Shown here piece after piece: positions 16,705 to 25,090 of a stretch of 35,111 bases of DNA. The stretch is from an uncultured Prevotella sp. Lineage in GTDB: Bacteria; Bacteroidota; Bacteroidia; Bacteroidales; Bacteroidaceae. Made by a program: the position numbers and the translations under genes. The stretch lies in NCBI GenBank assembly GCA_900315765.1, contig ONAK01000053.1:1-35111 (forward strand), given 5' to 3'. Below the pieces are notes generated by a model. The model was not told the DNA's origin and made no database searches. It saw only the letters and a program-made list of their open reading frames with translations. Within the stretch, counting starts at the first letter, position 1. Each line of letters starts with the position of its first letter.

Positions 16705-18427
16705 TCAGCTCACCTTTGGGCAGCAAAGGTTTACAATAGGTCGCACAATGGCTGATGACAACGTTGGCAAAGTCCTGTTGTTTTTTGGGGGATAGCTTTT
16801 CCCATATCTCACGTGCCAGTGTGATGTGGCTAATGTCTATGTTAATGTTTGCCTCATGCAGCATATCACTGATAAAAGTCTTATCCATTGTGGACCGTTT
16901 ACTATGTGTGTCAAGGTGGCCTGCTGCCAGTTTCACCGCTTTGCCTAACATCACGCCAAGAGTGATATTCGGCAGATTCAGTTCATGGGCAATCTTAAGC
17001 GTTTCGCCGATATAGTTTCCGTATTCTACGAAAGCCTGTTGGGGCAGAGTAGGATAGAGAGCTTTTACGAATCGTTCACTTTTTCCTCCGCTATTTATCA
17101 CAACTCTTTCAGAACCAGATGCTTTGGCTACTGTCATACATTTACGGATACTATCGATAAATGCCTCTTCTGAGAATGGTTTTACTATACCTGATACGCC
17201 AATGATGGATATTCCTCCTTCGATGCCTAAGCGGGGATTGAAGGTTCTGCGTGCAATCTCAGCCCCTTGCGGCACGCTGATGGTGACGATGATATTATTG
17301 GAACACAAAGACTCAGAGATACAGAGCTTTTTTAGATTTTGCTGTATCATCTCTCGTGGAGCCTTGTTGATGGCAGCTTCTTCTGGCGGATAATCGAAAC
17401 CGGGCAGTGTGAATCGTCCTACACCTTCACCACCTTTAATGATAAAACTTTGTGTCTCTGTATCTCTGTGTTCAAGTGTAATTGATGCTCTAACCTCAAT
17501 GCCATTTGTTGTGTCAGGATCATCGCCTGCCTCTTTGATGCAGAAAGCATAGCTGTCTCCATAACCAACTGTAACATTAATCGTCTCTCCGTTAGGTAAA
17601 ACCACTGGAACTTCATCAGGCATCTCGCCTTTCTTTAATCGCAGAGTTTGAGCCACAGCAGCCGCAGTAGCACAAGTACCAGTTGTCAGTCCGCTATGCA
17701 GAGGATAAAACTCTGGCAGCAGTTTCTCCACCATTCTTCGCAGTCCGTAAGGGCCGTTGACGATGGTAAAAATCGCTGGAGTCTGTGGCCGTTTCAGGGC
17801 GATGATTCTCATTCCTCTTGCTTTGGCGGCATCCACCTTTTCCTGAAAGCCACCAGACAGACCGCTATCCTTTAACAGAATGGCATCTGCTTCGACAGGA
17901 ATATCCTGCGGATCCTCATAATAGCAGAGTTGTTCTGGGCTGGCCCCTTGCTTTTGTGCAAATGCGATTGATGATTCCCTGTTGAGAATGCGATAAAAGA
18001 CCTTCACCCCTGCTGCCTCTAAAGGCTTCAGTTTGCTGATGCTCTGCACACCAGTCGTTGCCAGCAGAGAGTGAATGTCACGAGGTATCTGGCTGTAGTC
18101 ATCGATCCATGTTATCTCTGGATCATGCTTAGGATAGATACGTTCATAACGGATGGTGGGGATATTCTGTGATTCCGAAACCTGAGCGATGGTCTGGTGT
18201 AATTGCGAGGCAAACGGGTGTGCTGCATCTACGATGAGCCGGATGTCATGTTCACGACAGAACGTCAGCATCGCCTCAGCATCGAGTGCCCCGTCTATCC
18301 GTTGCCCATGATGCAGGGTGATGTCCTGTTCTCCTGTCTTCGTACTGTAGAAGTAAGGCGAGCCCCCCTCTTCCAGCACTTCCACAGACTTTCGCCCTTC
18401 TGTTGTTCCTCCGAATACCAGTATCAT
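16637..18427 (-). CDS. cbiD: Fusion: cobalt-precorrin-6A reductase (CbiJ/CobK) + cobalt-precorrin-5B C1-methyltransferase (CbiD)
   Basis: 596 residues. Residues 1 to about 240 are CbiJ/CobK: MILVFGGTTEGR, IDGALDAEAM, VDAAHPFASQLHQ and LLKDSGLSGG. From about 244 the CbiD domain begins with LHSGLTTGTCATAAA and continues with VPVVLPNGETINV, DDPDTTNGIEVRA and GVSGIVKPFSEEAF. The two activities act at neighbouring steps of the anaerobic corrin ring pathway. Two ACAGAG-type repeats are embedded in the CbiD part (EHRDTETQSFII and NLKKLCISESLCSNN). It is the last gene of its operon; its start overlaps the preceding gene by ATGA, and its end runs 68 bp into btuC on the opposite strand. Confidence 0.94.
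   Translation of the reverse strand: MILVFGGTTEGRKSVEVLEEGGSPYFYSTKTGEQDITLHHGQRIDGALDAEAMLTFCREHDIRLIVDAAHPFASQLHQTIAQVSESQNIPTIRYERIYPKHDPEITWIDDYSQIPRDIHSLLATTGVQSISKLKPLEAAGVKVFYRILNRESSIAFAQKQGASPEQLCYYEDPQDIPVEADAILLKDSGLSGGFQEKVDAAKARGMRIIALKRPQTPAIFTIVNGPYGLRRMVEKLLPEFYPLHSGLTTGTCATAAAVAQTLRLKKGEMPDEVPVVLPNGETINVTVGYGDSYAFCIKEAGDDPDTTNGIEVRASITLEHRDTETQSFIIKGGEGVGRFTLPGFDYPPEEAAINKAPREMIQQNLKKLCISESLCSNNIIVTISVPQGAEIARRTFNPRLGIEGGISIIGVSGIVKPFSEEAFIDSIRKCMTVAKASGSERVVINSGGKSERFVKALYPTLPQQAFVEYGNYIGETLKIAHELNLPNITLGVMLGKAVKLAAGHLDTHSKRSTMDKTFISDMLHEANINIDISHITLAREIWEKLSPKKQQDFANVVISHCATYCKPLLPKGELTILLIADDGTILPQSQALQPEQ
17301..17475. repeat. Pair of inverted ACAGAG-type repeats inside cbiJ/cbiD
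   Basis: gaacacaaagactcagagatacagag (17301-17326, 26 nt) and an arm ending at 17475 that includes ctctgtatctctgtgtt are imperfect reverse complements about 130 bp apart. Both are translated. The same motif family forms the spacer hairpin at 6385-6443. Confidence 0.72.
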
Positions 18428-20199
18428 GCTTCGCCTTTTCGGAATAAATGAGTGAAATGTTTCGAATAGAGTTCCGACAGCCCTTGGCGGTTGTCGATGG
18501 CTTCTCCTACAACGAGCATTGTTGTAAGGGTTAGTTTGTTGTCGTGTACAATCTTTGCCAGGTCTTTAAGCCTGCCTCGATAGATTTTCTGGTCGGGCCA
18601 GGTGAGGTGATAGCAGGCAGCCACAGGGGTGTCTTCAGGATATTCCTGAAGAAGTTCACGCTGCACATCATCTACGATGGCGGCAGAGAGGAAGATACAC
18701 ATCGTACTCTGACTTCGAGCCAACAGATGCAGCTGTTCTTTCTCAGGCATGGGTGTGCGCCCTTCGCCTCGGGTCAGGATAATCGTCTGACAGCGCTCAG
18801 GAATCGTGAATTGACTCTGCAGTTCGGCTGCTGCAGCGAGGAAGGAGGAGATGCCTGGGGTGATATGGTATTCCATGTGGTTGGCATCAAAGAAGGCCAT
18901 CTGCTCCTGAATGGCGCCAAAGATACAGGGATCGCCGGTATGGAGGCGCACGATGTATTTGCCCTCGTCATAGAACTTCTTCATCAGTTCGCATTGCTCT
19001 TCGAGTGCCATATCAGCTGACGAACGTACGACTGCTCCAGGCTTGTGGCATTCAGTTAAAGCCTTAGGCACCAGTGAACCAGCATATAATATGAGGTCGG
19101 CCCTTTCAAGCATCTTGCGACCTCGAACACTCACCAGATCAGGGTCGCCAGGACCAGCGCCTACTATCTCTATATGTCCTTTCTGCTCTCGCAAATACTT
19201 GTAGTCGATGGCGAGGGCTGCCGTCCAGTTCCTCCCCTTCACTTTAGGTACAATCAGTTTTCCATTGTTTGCACCAAGGATGGCTGCCGCCTCACAAACT
19301 GAGGGCGTGCCCACATGTTTCTGAACGGTCTTGCTGGGATTAGGCACTTCGACTTTGGCGAGTTCCTCTGCTGTGTAGAATATCAACTCCTCGCCTAGAT
19401 CATCGACAAGCATCGCGCAAAACTCTTCATCCTGCTTCACATCGATGGTGCAATAGCGTTTGTAACAGGGTAATATGCCACTCTGGCTCATGGCCTCGTC
19501 AATCTCGTCGTAGATGTCTTCATAGTCATCAGGATGGCTGGCAAGTCCAAAGCCCAAAGAAGCAATCATCGGCACGAAATGCAGTTCGAGCACACCGTAT
19601 GGAACGCAGAGGTTATAAGGCGTTACCAGAATAACTAGCTTAAACTTTTTGGGGTCAACCTCTTCGAGGCTTTTTATAACAGTCACATGCTCAGGCAGTG
19701 TCTTCTCCAGATAATCTGTTCCCTCATCGCAGATTTCCATCAGCAGGGCTGTAGGTTCGCGATTGACGAAAGCGTAGATACACTTATTCATATCGTCGTC
19801 GCTGGCTATGGCCCAGTTGAAGCGTTCTGCAAACGTATCGAGCGCCCAGAGGCCTGCATTGTCGCTCTGAGTGGTAATCACTTCTCGTGCACCCAGAATG
19901 GCAGAAATCTCCTTTGTCAGATCATTTGCCCCTCCGATATGTCCTGAGAGTACGGAAATGGCATTCGTCCCCAGACTATCTACACACACCACAGCTGGGT
20001 CTTCGTGCTTGTCATTCACCAAGTGCGCAATCGTCCTCACACAGATTCCCATTGCTCCGATGAAGACAAAGGCATCTTGCTTCTTCCATTCCTTGCCCAC
20101 CTCTGAGCGATGGATTACTTTGGCTTTCAGCTCCCTTTTGAGCGTCGTGGCTATTTCGCTACCAGCTTCGCTGATTTGTATAATTGCTATTTTCTGCAT
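18424..20199 (-). CDS. cbiG: Fusion: cobalt-precorrin-5A hydrolase (CbiG) + precorrin-4 C11-methyltransferase (CbiF/CobM)
   Basis: 591 residues. Residues 1 to about 335 are CbiG (GAMGICVRTIAHLV, VVCVDSLGTNAISVLSGHIG and a C-terminal CEAAAILGANNGKLIV). From about 341 the CbiF/CobM methyltransferase follows: IEIVGAGPGDPDLVSVRGR, YAGSLVP, LHTGDPCIFGA and TPGISSFLAAAAEL. CbiF methylates C11, and CbiG then opens the delta-lactone and releases acetaldehyde, so the fusion joins consecutive steps. The presence of CbiG marks the anaerobic (early cobalt) pathway. It overlaps the upstream cobL by 13 bp and the downstream gene by ATGA. Confidence 0.95.
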   Translation of the reverse strand: MQKIAIIQISEAGSEIATTLKRELKAKVIHRSEVGKEWKKQDAFVFIGAMGICVRTIAHLVNDKHEDPAVVCVDSLGTNAISVLSGHIGGANDLTKEISAILGAREVITTQSDNAGLWALDTFAERFNWAIASDDDMNKCIYAFVNREPTALLMEICDEGTDYLEKTLPEHVTVIKSLEEVDPKKFKLVILVTPYNLCVPYGVLELHFVPMIASLGFGLASHPDDYEDIYDEIDEAMSQSGILPCYKRYCTIDVKQDEEFCAMLVDDLGEELIFYTAEELAKVEVPNPSKTVQKHVGTPSVCEAAAILGANNGKLIVPKVKGRNWTAALAIDYKYLREQKGHIEIVGAGPGDPDLVSVRGRKMLERADLILYAGSLVPKALTECHKPGAVVRSSADMALEEQCELMKKFYDEGKYIVRLHTGDPCIFGAIQEQMAFFDANHMEYHITPGISSFLAAAAELQSQFTIPERCQTIILTRGEGRTPMPEKEQLHLLARSQSTMCIFLSAAIVDDVQRELLQEYPEDTPVAACYHLTWPDQKIYRGRLKDLAKIVHDNKLTLTTMLVVGEAIDNRQGLSELYSKHFTHLFRKGEA

Positions 20200-21392
20200 G
20201 ATAATATCTCTATGGGGTTATAATCATTTAACTGTATGCGTAAGGGTGGGTATTGCTGTAATCCAAGTTCGGTGCAGGCCTCATCCCAAAGGCGATGACT
20301 GTCGGTAGAAACCTTTGGTGAGGTGACGCTATTGAAAACAATAATGGCGTTATCTGCAATGACTGTCAGCAACTTAGCTATAATCTCTTTAAGTTTTCCT
20401 CCATGCCCACCAATGAATACAGCATCAGGTTGTGTTAGTACAGACAAATCAGTTTCAAGAAAATCGCCTATATGGATATTGATGCCCGGGGCACCAAACT
20501 TACGGATATTCTCCTGGATGATAGCTTCGCACTCTGGACGTATTTCGAAAGCTTCTATCTGCAGATGAGGGAACTGCAACCGTGCCTCGATGCTGACGCT
20601 GCCTGTGCAGAAACCAATATCCCATAGCACATGGCGATTGGGGAGGTTGAGAGTTTGGAGAGTTAATAGGCGGATAGGCATCTTTGTTATCATCTTCTCA
20701 CGCCCATCAAGAAGTGTAAATTCTGAATCAGAAATGCCGAATGGTCTTGACGCCTCTGTGTCACATCGTTCTACTATCACGCAGTTTGGCATGATAAAAT
20801 CCCGCTGGATTGCCTCATTCAGAGATAGTGTAAGAATGCGTTCTGTAGAAGGATTTCCCAATTTTTCGCCCACATGCATGATGAAATCAGGATATCCGTA
20901 TTCTATCATGCGCTGGGCTATGGTGGCTGGCGTATGTTCTTTGTCTGTTAAGATGCCTATCTTTGGCGCTCTTTCGATGAGTGCCTTGTCGAACTCTGAC
21001 CAAGGGCGGCCTGTGAGTGATACAATGCGCATATCGTGGTAAGGCATCAAGAGGCGGTGTGCCAACATCTGCAGCGAGTTGAAGGTGGGGTAGACAATGA
21101 TTTCAGCCTCAGGCAATTTTCTGCGGATGGTATTGGCAAACCCCAAAAACAGCGGATCCCCAGAAGCAAATATAACTATGAACTTTGAACTATGAACTAT
21201 GAACTCTTCAAAGACTGCATCAAGCGGAACGGTAATATCTATCCACTCTGCGCCTTCAGGCAGTAGTGGAGCTACTATCTCATGGTGGCGCTTACCACCA
21301 GAGAACACCTTCCCGTTGCTGATGATAGCCATCACCTCTGGTGGGAAAAATGGTTTTGGATGGTCTGTTATACCGATGACGTAGAATTTCAT
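20187..21392 (-). CDS. cobL: Cobalt-precorrin-7 C5- / -6B C15-methyltransferase (decarboxylating), CobL-type CbiE-CbiT fusion
   Basis: 401 residues. The N-terminal CbiE half starts FYVIGITDHPKPFFPPEV and has FASGDPLFLGFANTI; the C-terminal CbiT half has HVLWDIGFCTGSVSIEARLQ (SAM binding) and DAVFIGGHGGKL. It methylates C5 and C15 and decarboxylates the C12 acetate side chain. The start is ATG 21392; the ATGA overlaps the cobB stop, and the upstream open frame is cobB in another register. The loop EEFIVHSSKFIVIFASGD is partly translated from a heptamer array (21174-21208). Confidence 0.95.
   Translation of the reverse strand: MKFYVIGITDHPKPFFPPEVMAIISNGKVFSGGKRHHEIVAPLLPEGAEWIDITVPLDAVFEEFIVHSSKFIVIFASGDPLFLGFANTIRRKLPEAEIIVYPTFNSLQMLAHRLLMPYHDMRIVSLTGRPWSEFDKALIERAPKIGILTDKEHTPATIAQRMIEYGYPDFIMHVGEKLGNPSTERILTLSLNEAIQRDFIMPNCVIVERCDTEASRPFGISDSEFTLLDGREKMITKMPIRLLTLQTLNLPNRHVLWDIGFCTGSVSIEARLQFPHLQIEAFEIRPECEAIIQENIRKFGAPGINIHIGDFLETDLSVLTQPDAVFIGGHGGKLKEIIAKLLTVIADNAIIVFNSVTSPKVSTDSHRLWDEACTELGLQQYPPLRIQLNDYNPIEILSCRK
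21174..21208. repeat. Tandem heptamer array inside cobL
   Basis: Five exact 7-bp periods on the plus strand: aactatg, aactttg, aactatg, aactatg, aactctt. On the coding strand they specify FIVHSSKFIV, which sits immediately before the conserved FASGDPLF motif. Confidence 0.85.
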
Positions 21393-22675
21393 AGGTCTGA
21401 GGGGATTTGATAAAGATGAGTATAGCTGGCCCAAACGTTTTTGTATCTGAAAACGGGTGTTGGCACAGGTTCACCTTTTGCATTATATACTTGCGTTATG
21501 CTTGGTGGTATATCGCCTACAAACTGCGTATAATGGAACTCGTGGCCTCGAAACTGCTGTCCGTTAAGCGTAAACTGGCGATAGCCTAACGATAGTTTGC
21601 GATCATCCTGTCGGGCAGAAATCGAGTAGGGCAGTACATCGCACATTGGATAGCTGCCTTCATCAGTAATAATCTCCTTGCAGAGATACATCATGCCGCC
21701 ACATTCAGCAATGATCCTGCCACCATTATCAGCAAAGGTTTTAATGGCTTTGCGGGCAGCCTCATTTCTTGTCAATGCTTCAAGATGTTTCTCTGGATAG
21801 CCGCCTGGCAGATAGAGCAAGTCGATACCATCAAACGATGGAACCTCGGTTTCTGGATTGAAAAACGATACTTGCTTAAACTTGTCGAGCGTTTCTTGAT
21901 AGAGAAACGAGAAGCTTTCGGCATTGCGGGCTACGAGAGCAGAATGATTTGTTCTTCGACAAGCGAAGCGGCAAAGCCGAGCGCCCAACGTGGGAATGAT
22001 TTGTTCCCTACCTGGGAGTATTTCCAATAGCTTTTCCCAGCAGATATGATTCTCTAGTAATTGAACAAGTGCTTGGTTGTCAGTATCTTCTGAGAAATCG
22101 AGACCCAGATAGCGTGAAGTGTGCTCCAAGATGGGCGACTTAGGCAAATAGCCCAGGCATGTGATGCTGAGGTCGTCGCACACTTGCTGTAGCATCTGGA
22201 AGTGGCGCTCGCTTCCTACCTTATTAAATATAACACCTGCGAAACAGATATCCTTGCGGAAGTTGATGAAGCCTGATAGTAAAGCAGCCATCGAATAGGC
22301 AGCCGACTTGGCATCGACTACCAATACCACGGGTATATCAAGCACTTGTGCTATCTCGTACGATGAGCCCAGCTCACGATTATATCCATCGAAAAGCCCC
22401 ATCATACCTTCTACTACACATATGTCGGCATCAGCGCCATAGTGTGCAAACAATTCACGTACATGTTCTGGCGAAGCCATATAAGTGTCGAGATTAATCG
22501 ATGGACGGCCGCAAACTGCTGTATGAAACTTGGTGTCGATATAATCTGGTCCACACTTGAAAGGCTGCACACGATAGCCTTTTTGCGTGAACAACTTCAT
22601 AAGCCCTCGGGCAATGGTAGTTTTGCCTGAACCACTGGTGGGTGCTGCTATCAGAAATGATGCTTTAATTGACAT
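21389..22675 (-). CDS. cobB: Cobyrinate a,c-diamide synthase (CbiA/CobB)
   Basis: 428 residues. Glutamine-dependent amidation of cobyrinate side chains a and c. The P-loop is APTSGSGKTTIARG (11-24), followed by KCGPDYIDTKFH and GMMGLFDGYN. The C-terminal glutamine amidotransferase domain has LLYLPGGYPEKHLEAL and AECGGMMYLCKE with the nucleophilic cysteine. ATG 22675 was chosen; a TTG at 22696 lies inside the -7 box. The linker REQIIPTLGARLCRFACRRT is encoded by repeat DNA (21942-22006). First gene of a four-gene minus-strand operon. Confidence 0.95.
   Translation of the reverse strand: MSIKASFLIAAPTSGSGKTTIARGLMKLFTQKGYRVQPFKCGPDYIDTKFHTAVCGRPSINLDTYMASPEHVRELFAHYGADADICVVEGMMGLFDGYNRELGSSYEIAQVLDIPVVLVVDAKSAAYSMAALLSGFINFRKDICFAGVIFNKVGSERHFQMLQQVCDDLSITCLGYLPKSPILEHTSRYLGLDFSEDTDNQALVQLLENHICWEKLLEILPGREQIIPTLGARLCRFACRRTNHSALVARNAESFSFLYQETLDKFKQVSFFNPETEVPSFDGIDLLYLPGGYPEKHLEALTRNEAARKAIKTFADNGGRIIAECGGMMYLCKEIITDEGSYPMCDVLPYSISARQDDRKLSLGYRQFTLNGQQFRGHEFHYTQFVGDIPPSITQVYNAKGEPVPTPVFRYKNVWASYTHLYQIPSDL
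21942..22006. repeat. Small repeat element inside cobB with 13-bp flanking direct repeats
   Basis: The 13-mer gaatgatttgttc occurs at 21942-21954 and 21994-22006. Between the copies is the hairpin motif aagcggcaaagccgag, shared with the cobU-cobT spacer. The second 13-mer is also part of a gggaa/ttccc hairpin. The element lies between the synthetase and amidotransferase domains, so it can be translated without breaking either. Confidence 0.7.
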
Positions 22676-22693
22676 CGCTTGTTGATTTTGGTG

Positions 22694-22701
22694 CAAATTT
22701 A
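22694..22701 (-). promoter_or_regulatory. -7 box of the cobB-cobL-cbiGF-cbiJD operon
   Basis: On the minus strand these bases read TAAATTTG, a full TAnnTTTG match, about 19 bp before ATG 22675. The short leader leaves no room for a riboswitch on this operon. Confidence 0.6.
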
Positions 22702-22742
22702 TTAATTTTCCCCAAATATTGCGCTATTCAATAAAAAAATTG

Positions 22743-22750
22743 TATCTTTG
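22743..22750 (+). promoter_or_regulatory. -7 box of the riboswitch-controlled cobalamin operon
   Basis: TATCTTTG, with a partial -33 (attg, 22718-22721) at the expected distance. Transcription should begin near 22754, just before the riboswitch. Confidence 0.7.
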
Positions 22751-22759
22751 CCCGCAAAA

Positions 22760-22925
22760 TTAGGCAATCTGGTGGTCGATGCCGCCACGATGTAAGGGAA
22801 TCTGGTGAAAATCCAGAACTGTACCTGCAGCTGTAATCCTCATCATGCAGGTCTGCCTGTATAACGCCACTGAGTAATCGGGAAGGTAAGGCAGACTGAG
22901 GAGAGTCAGAAGACCTGCCGTGAAT
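22760..22925 (+). promoter_or_regulatory. Cobalamin riboswitch
   Basis: Conserved core elements are present in order: aagggaatctggtgaaaatc (22793-22812), ctgtacctgcagctgtaatc, gccactgagtaatcgggaag and the B12 box agtcagaagacctgcc (22904-22919). The flanks (ggca near 22763 and tgcc near 22916) can close the P1 stem. It lies between the promoter and the first TonB receptor and should repress the plus-strand operon when adenosyl- or other cobalamin is abundant. The remaining ~50 nt to ATG 22976 hold a possible accg/cggt hairpin close to the start, consistent with translational control; that part is inference. Confidence 0.93.
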
Positions 22926-22975
22926 AATTGAAGTAAGACCGTACAGGAATATGCGGTGCTGAATGATTTTGATTT

Positions 22976-25090
22976 ATGAAATTAAGACAGCAATTGGCAA
23001 TAAGCCTCTGCCTGATTTCTGTTGGTGCAAACGCCCAGACTGATATCTGGCGTTCCGACAGCCTTCAGGAAGTGGTTGTTACAGGTACTGGTACACAGCA
23101 CCTGCTGAAAGATGCGCCTGTACAGACCGAGGTGATAAGTCATCGGCAGTTGCAGCAGTATGCTGGCAAGAGTATCGAGGATATCTTGTCGGGCCTAACG
23201 GCATCGTTCGATTTCAGCGAGAACGATATGAGTAGCAGGTTGCAGATGAACGGATTGGGCAACTCGTATGTGTTGATACTGATAGACGGCAGGCGACTGC
23301 ACGGTGATAATGGAGGCGAGAACGACCTGAGCCTTATCGACCCGCACAACATCGAGAAGATAGAAATCGTGAAGGGTGCCTCGAGCGCCCTCTATGGTAG
23401 TGATGCGATAGCCGGCGTTATCAACATCATCACCCGTAAACATCGCGAACAAGGCGTGATGCTTGAGAATACCACGCGTGTAGGGTCTTATGGCGACATC
23501 CGTCAGCATAATGGTGTGGCGCTTAATGATGGTAAACTATCGAGTTATACCAACTTCCAGCTCCAGCATTCCGACGGTTGGCAGAACACCAGCGAAGAAG
23601 CTATCCAGCAAACAGAGTATCACATCACCGACTCGCGCAACAAGACCGTGAACCGTCATACCAATTGGCAGATAGCCGAACGACTTACCTATCAGCTCAC
23701 GCCAGCTATCGAACTCTATGCCGATGGCAGTATATATTGGAAACGCATCTATCGCCCCTGTGGTCATCATCCAGGTGTGGACGTGAAGACCTGGGACCTG
23801 CAGTATAACAATGCCTCGGTCTCGATTGGTGGTAAATGGAAACTGAACAATACTGATGTTATCACTCTTGATGCCGACTGGAAGAAGCATGCCTATAACT
23901 ATGCCTATACCGACACTACGTTGACGGATGGCTATGTAAACGGGCGTTTTACCAACTATTTTCCATATTTCCCTGGCGATAAGGAACTGCAGAGCGACCA
24001 GCGCTTGACAAATATATCGCTGAAAGGAATTTTTCAGTTGCCTTATGAGCAGCAGTTGAGTGCCGGGTTGGAGTATCGCTACGACTGGCTGAAGGCTCCC
24101 ATGCGTGTGGATGGTGGTAAAGCTACCGATAACACCGAGGCTGTGTATGTGCAGGATGAATGGGCACTACTTAATCCTCTCTATATTACAGGCGGTTTGC
24201 GACTGACACGGAATGAGGGTTTCGGTACCCGACTGACACCCAAACTCTCGGCTATGCTGAAGTTGGGCGATCTGCGACTACGAGCCACCTGGAGCCAAGG
24301 CTACAAAACGCCAACGCCTAAGGAGTTGCACTATCAGTATATCAAAAACATGAATGGCGTGTATCTCTATCTGGGCAATGAAGACTTGAAAGCACAAACC
24401 TCCAATTATTTCGGTGCCAGCATAGAATATACCATCGGACACATCACGCTGACCTTAGCGCCTTATTATAATAAGGTGGATCGCATGATTACGCTGGTGA
24501 CTATACCTACCAAGCAAGCCCCAGGCGACTTGATTGCGAAGTACGACCCCATCAGAGTGCGCCAATACCAGAATATGGAAGATGCCAAGACCTATGGCGT
24601 TGATTTCACCGTGCGCTATCAGGGTAGGCATTTCACGGCTGGCGGCAGTTATAGCTATCTGGATACCGAAGCCAACCAATATGACTCTGAGAAAGACGTG
24701 ATGCAGAAGGTAACTATTGACGGTATGGCGCACCACAAAGCCAACGTGTATGCCACTTGGAATCATCAGTTCTCTAAAAAATACCAGTTGGGAGTAGGTA
24801 TCTATGGTCGTCTTAGCAGCAAGCGATACTATCAGATAGACGGCGATGGCAAAGGTTATCAGCTGTGGCGCCTCTCTACAAATCATCAGATTGGTAAGAT
24901 GCTGAAGCTGGATGCTGGTATCGATAACATTTTTAATTTTGTAGACCGCACGCCTCACGGTTTGCATCTTGGCACCACCTCGCCAGGCAGAACTATCTAT
25001 GCCTCACTCACAGTACGATTTAATCAAGGTAAAAAACTAGTAAATAAATATAAGTCTAATTTAAATTCAAACAACAATGAAACAGATTAA
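22976..25090 (+). CDS. btuB: TonB-dependent outer-membrane receptor, BtuB-like
   Basis: 704 residues with a signal peptide ending near VGANAQ. The TonB box region LQEVVVTGTG precedes the plug domain (SIEDILSGL, LQMNGLGNSYVLILIDGRRL, IEIVKGASSALYGSDAIAGV and INIITRK). The rest is a 22-strand-type beta-barrel ending in an aromatic/alternating strand (TIYASLTVRF). Corrinoid import is inferred from its position directly behind the cobalamin riboswitch. Its 3' end overlaps the cbiK-like gene by 14 bp. Confidence 0.88.
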   Translation: MKLRQQLAISLCLISVGANAQTDIWRSDSLQEVVVTGTGTQHLLKDAPVQTEVISHRQLQQYAGKSIEDILSGLTASFDFSENDMSSRLQMNGLGNSYVLILIDGRRLHGDNGGENDLSLIDPHNIEKIEIVKGASSALYGSDAIAGVINIITRKHREQGVMLENTTRVGSYGDIRQHNGVALNDGKLSSYTNFQLQHSDGWQNTSEEAIQQTEYHITDSRNKTVNRHTNWQIAERLTYQLTPAIELYADGSIYWKRIYRPCGHHPGVDVKTWDLQYNNASVSIGGKWKLNNTDVITLDADWKKHAYNYAYTDTTLTDGYVNGRFTNYFPYFPGDKELQSDQRLTNISLKGIFQLPYEQQLSAGLEYRYDWLKAPMRVDGGKATDNTEAVYVQDEWALLNPLYITGGLRLTRNEGFGTRLTPKLSAMLKLGDLRLRATWSQGYKTPTPKELHYQYIKNMNGVYLYLGNEDLKAQTSNYFGASIEYTIGHITLTLAPYYNKVDRMITLVTIPTKQAPGDLIAKYDPIRVRQYQNMEDAKTYGVDFTVRYQGRHFTAGGSYSYLDTEANQYDSEKDVMQKVTIDGMAHHKANVYATWNHQFSKKYQLGVGIYGRLSSKRYYQIDGDGKGYQLWRLSTNHQIGKMLKLDAGIDNIFNFVDRTPHGLHLGTTSPGRTIYASLTVRFNQGKKLVNKYKSNLNSNNNETD

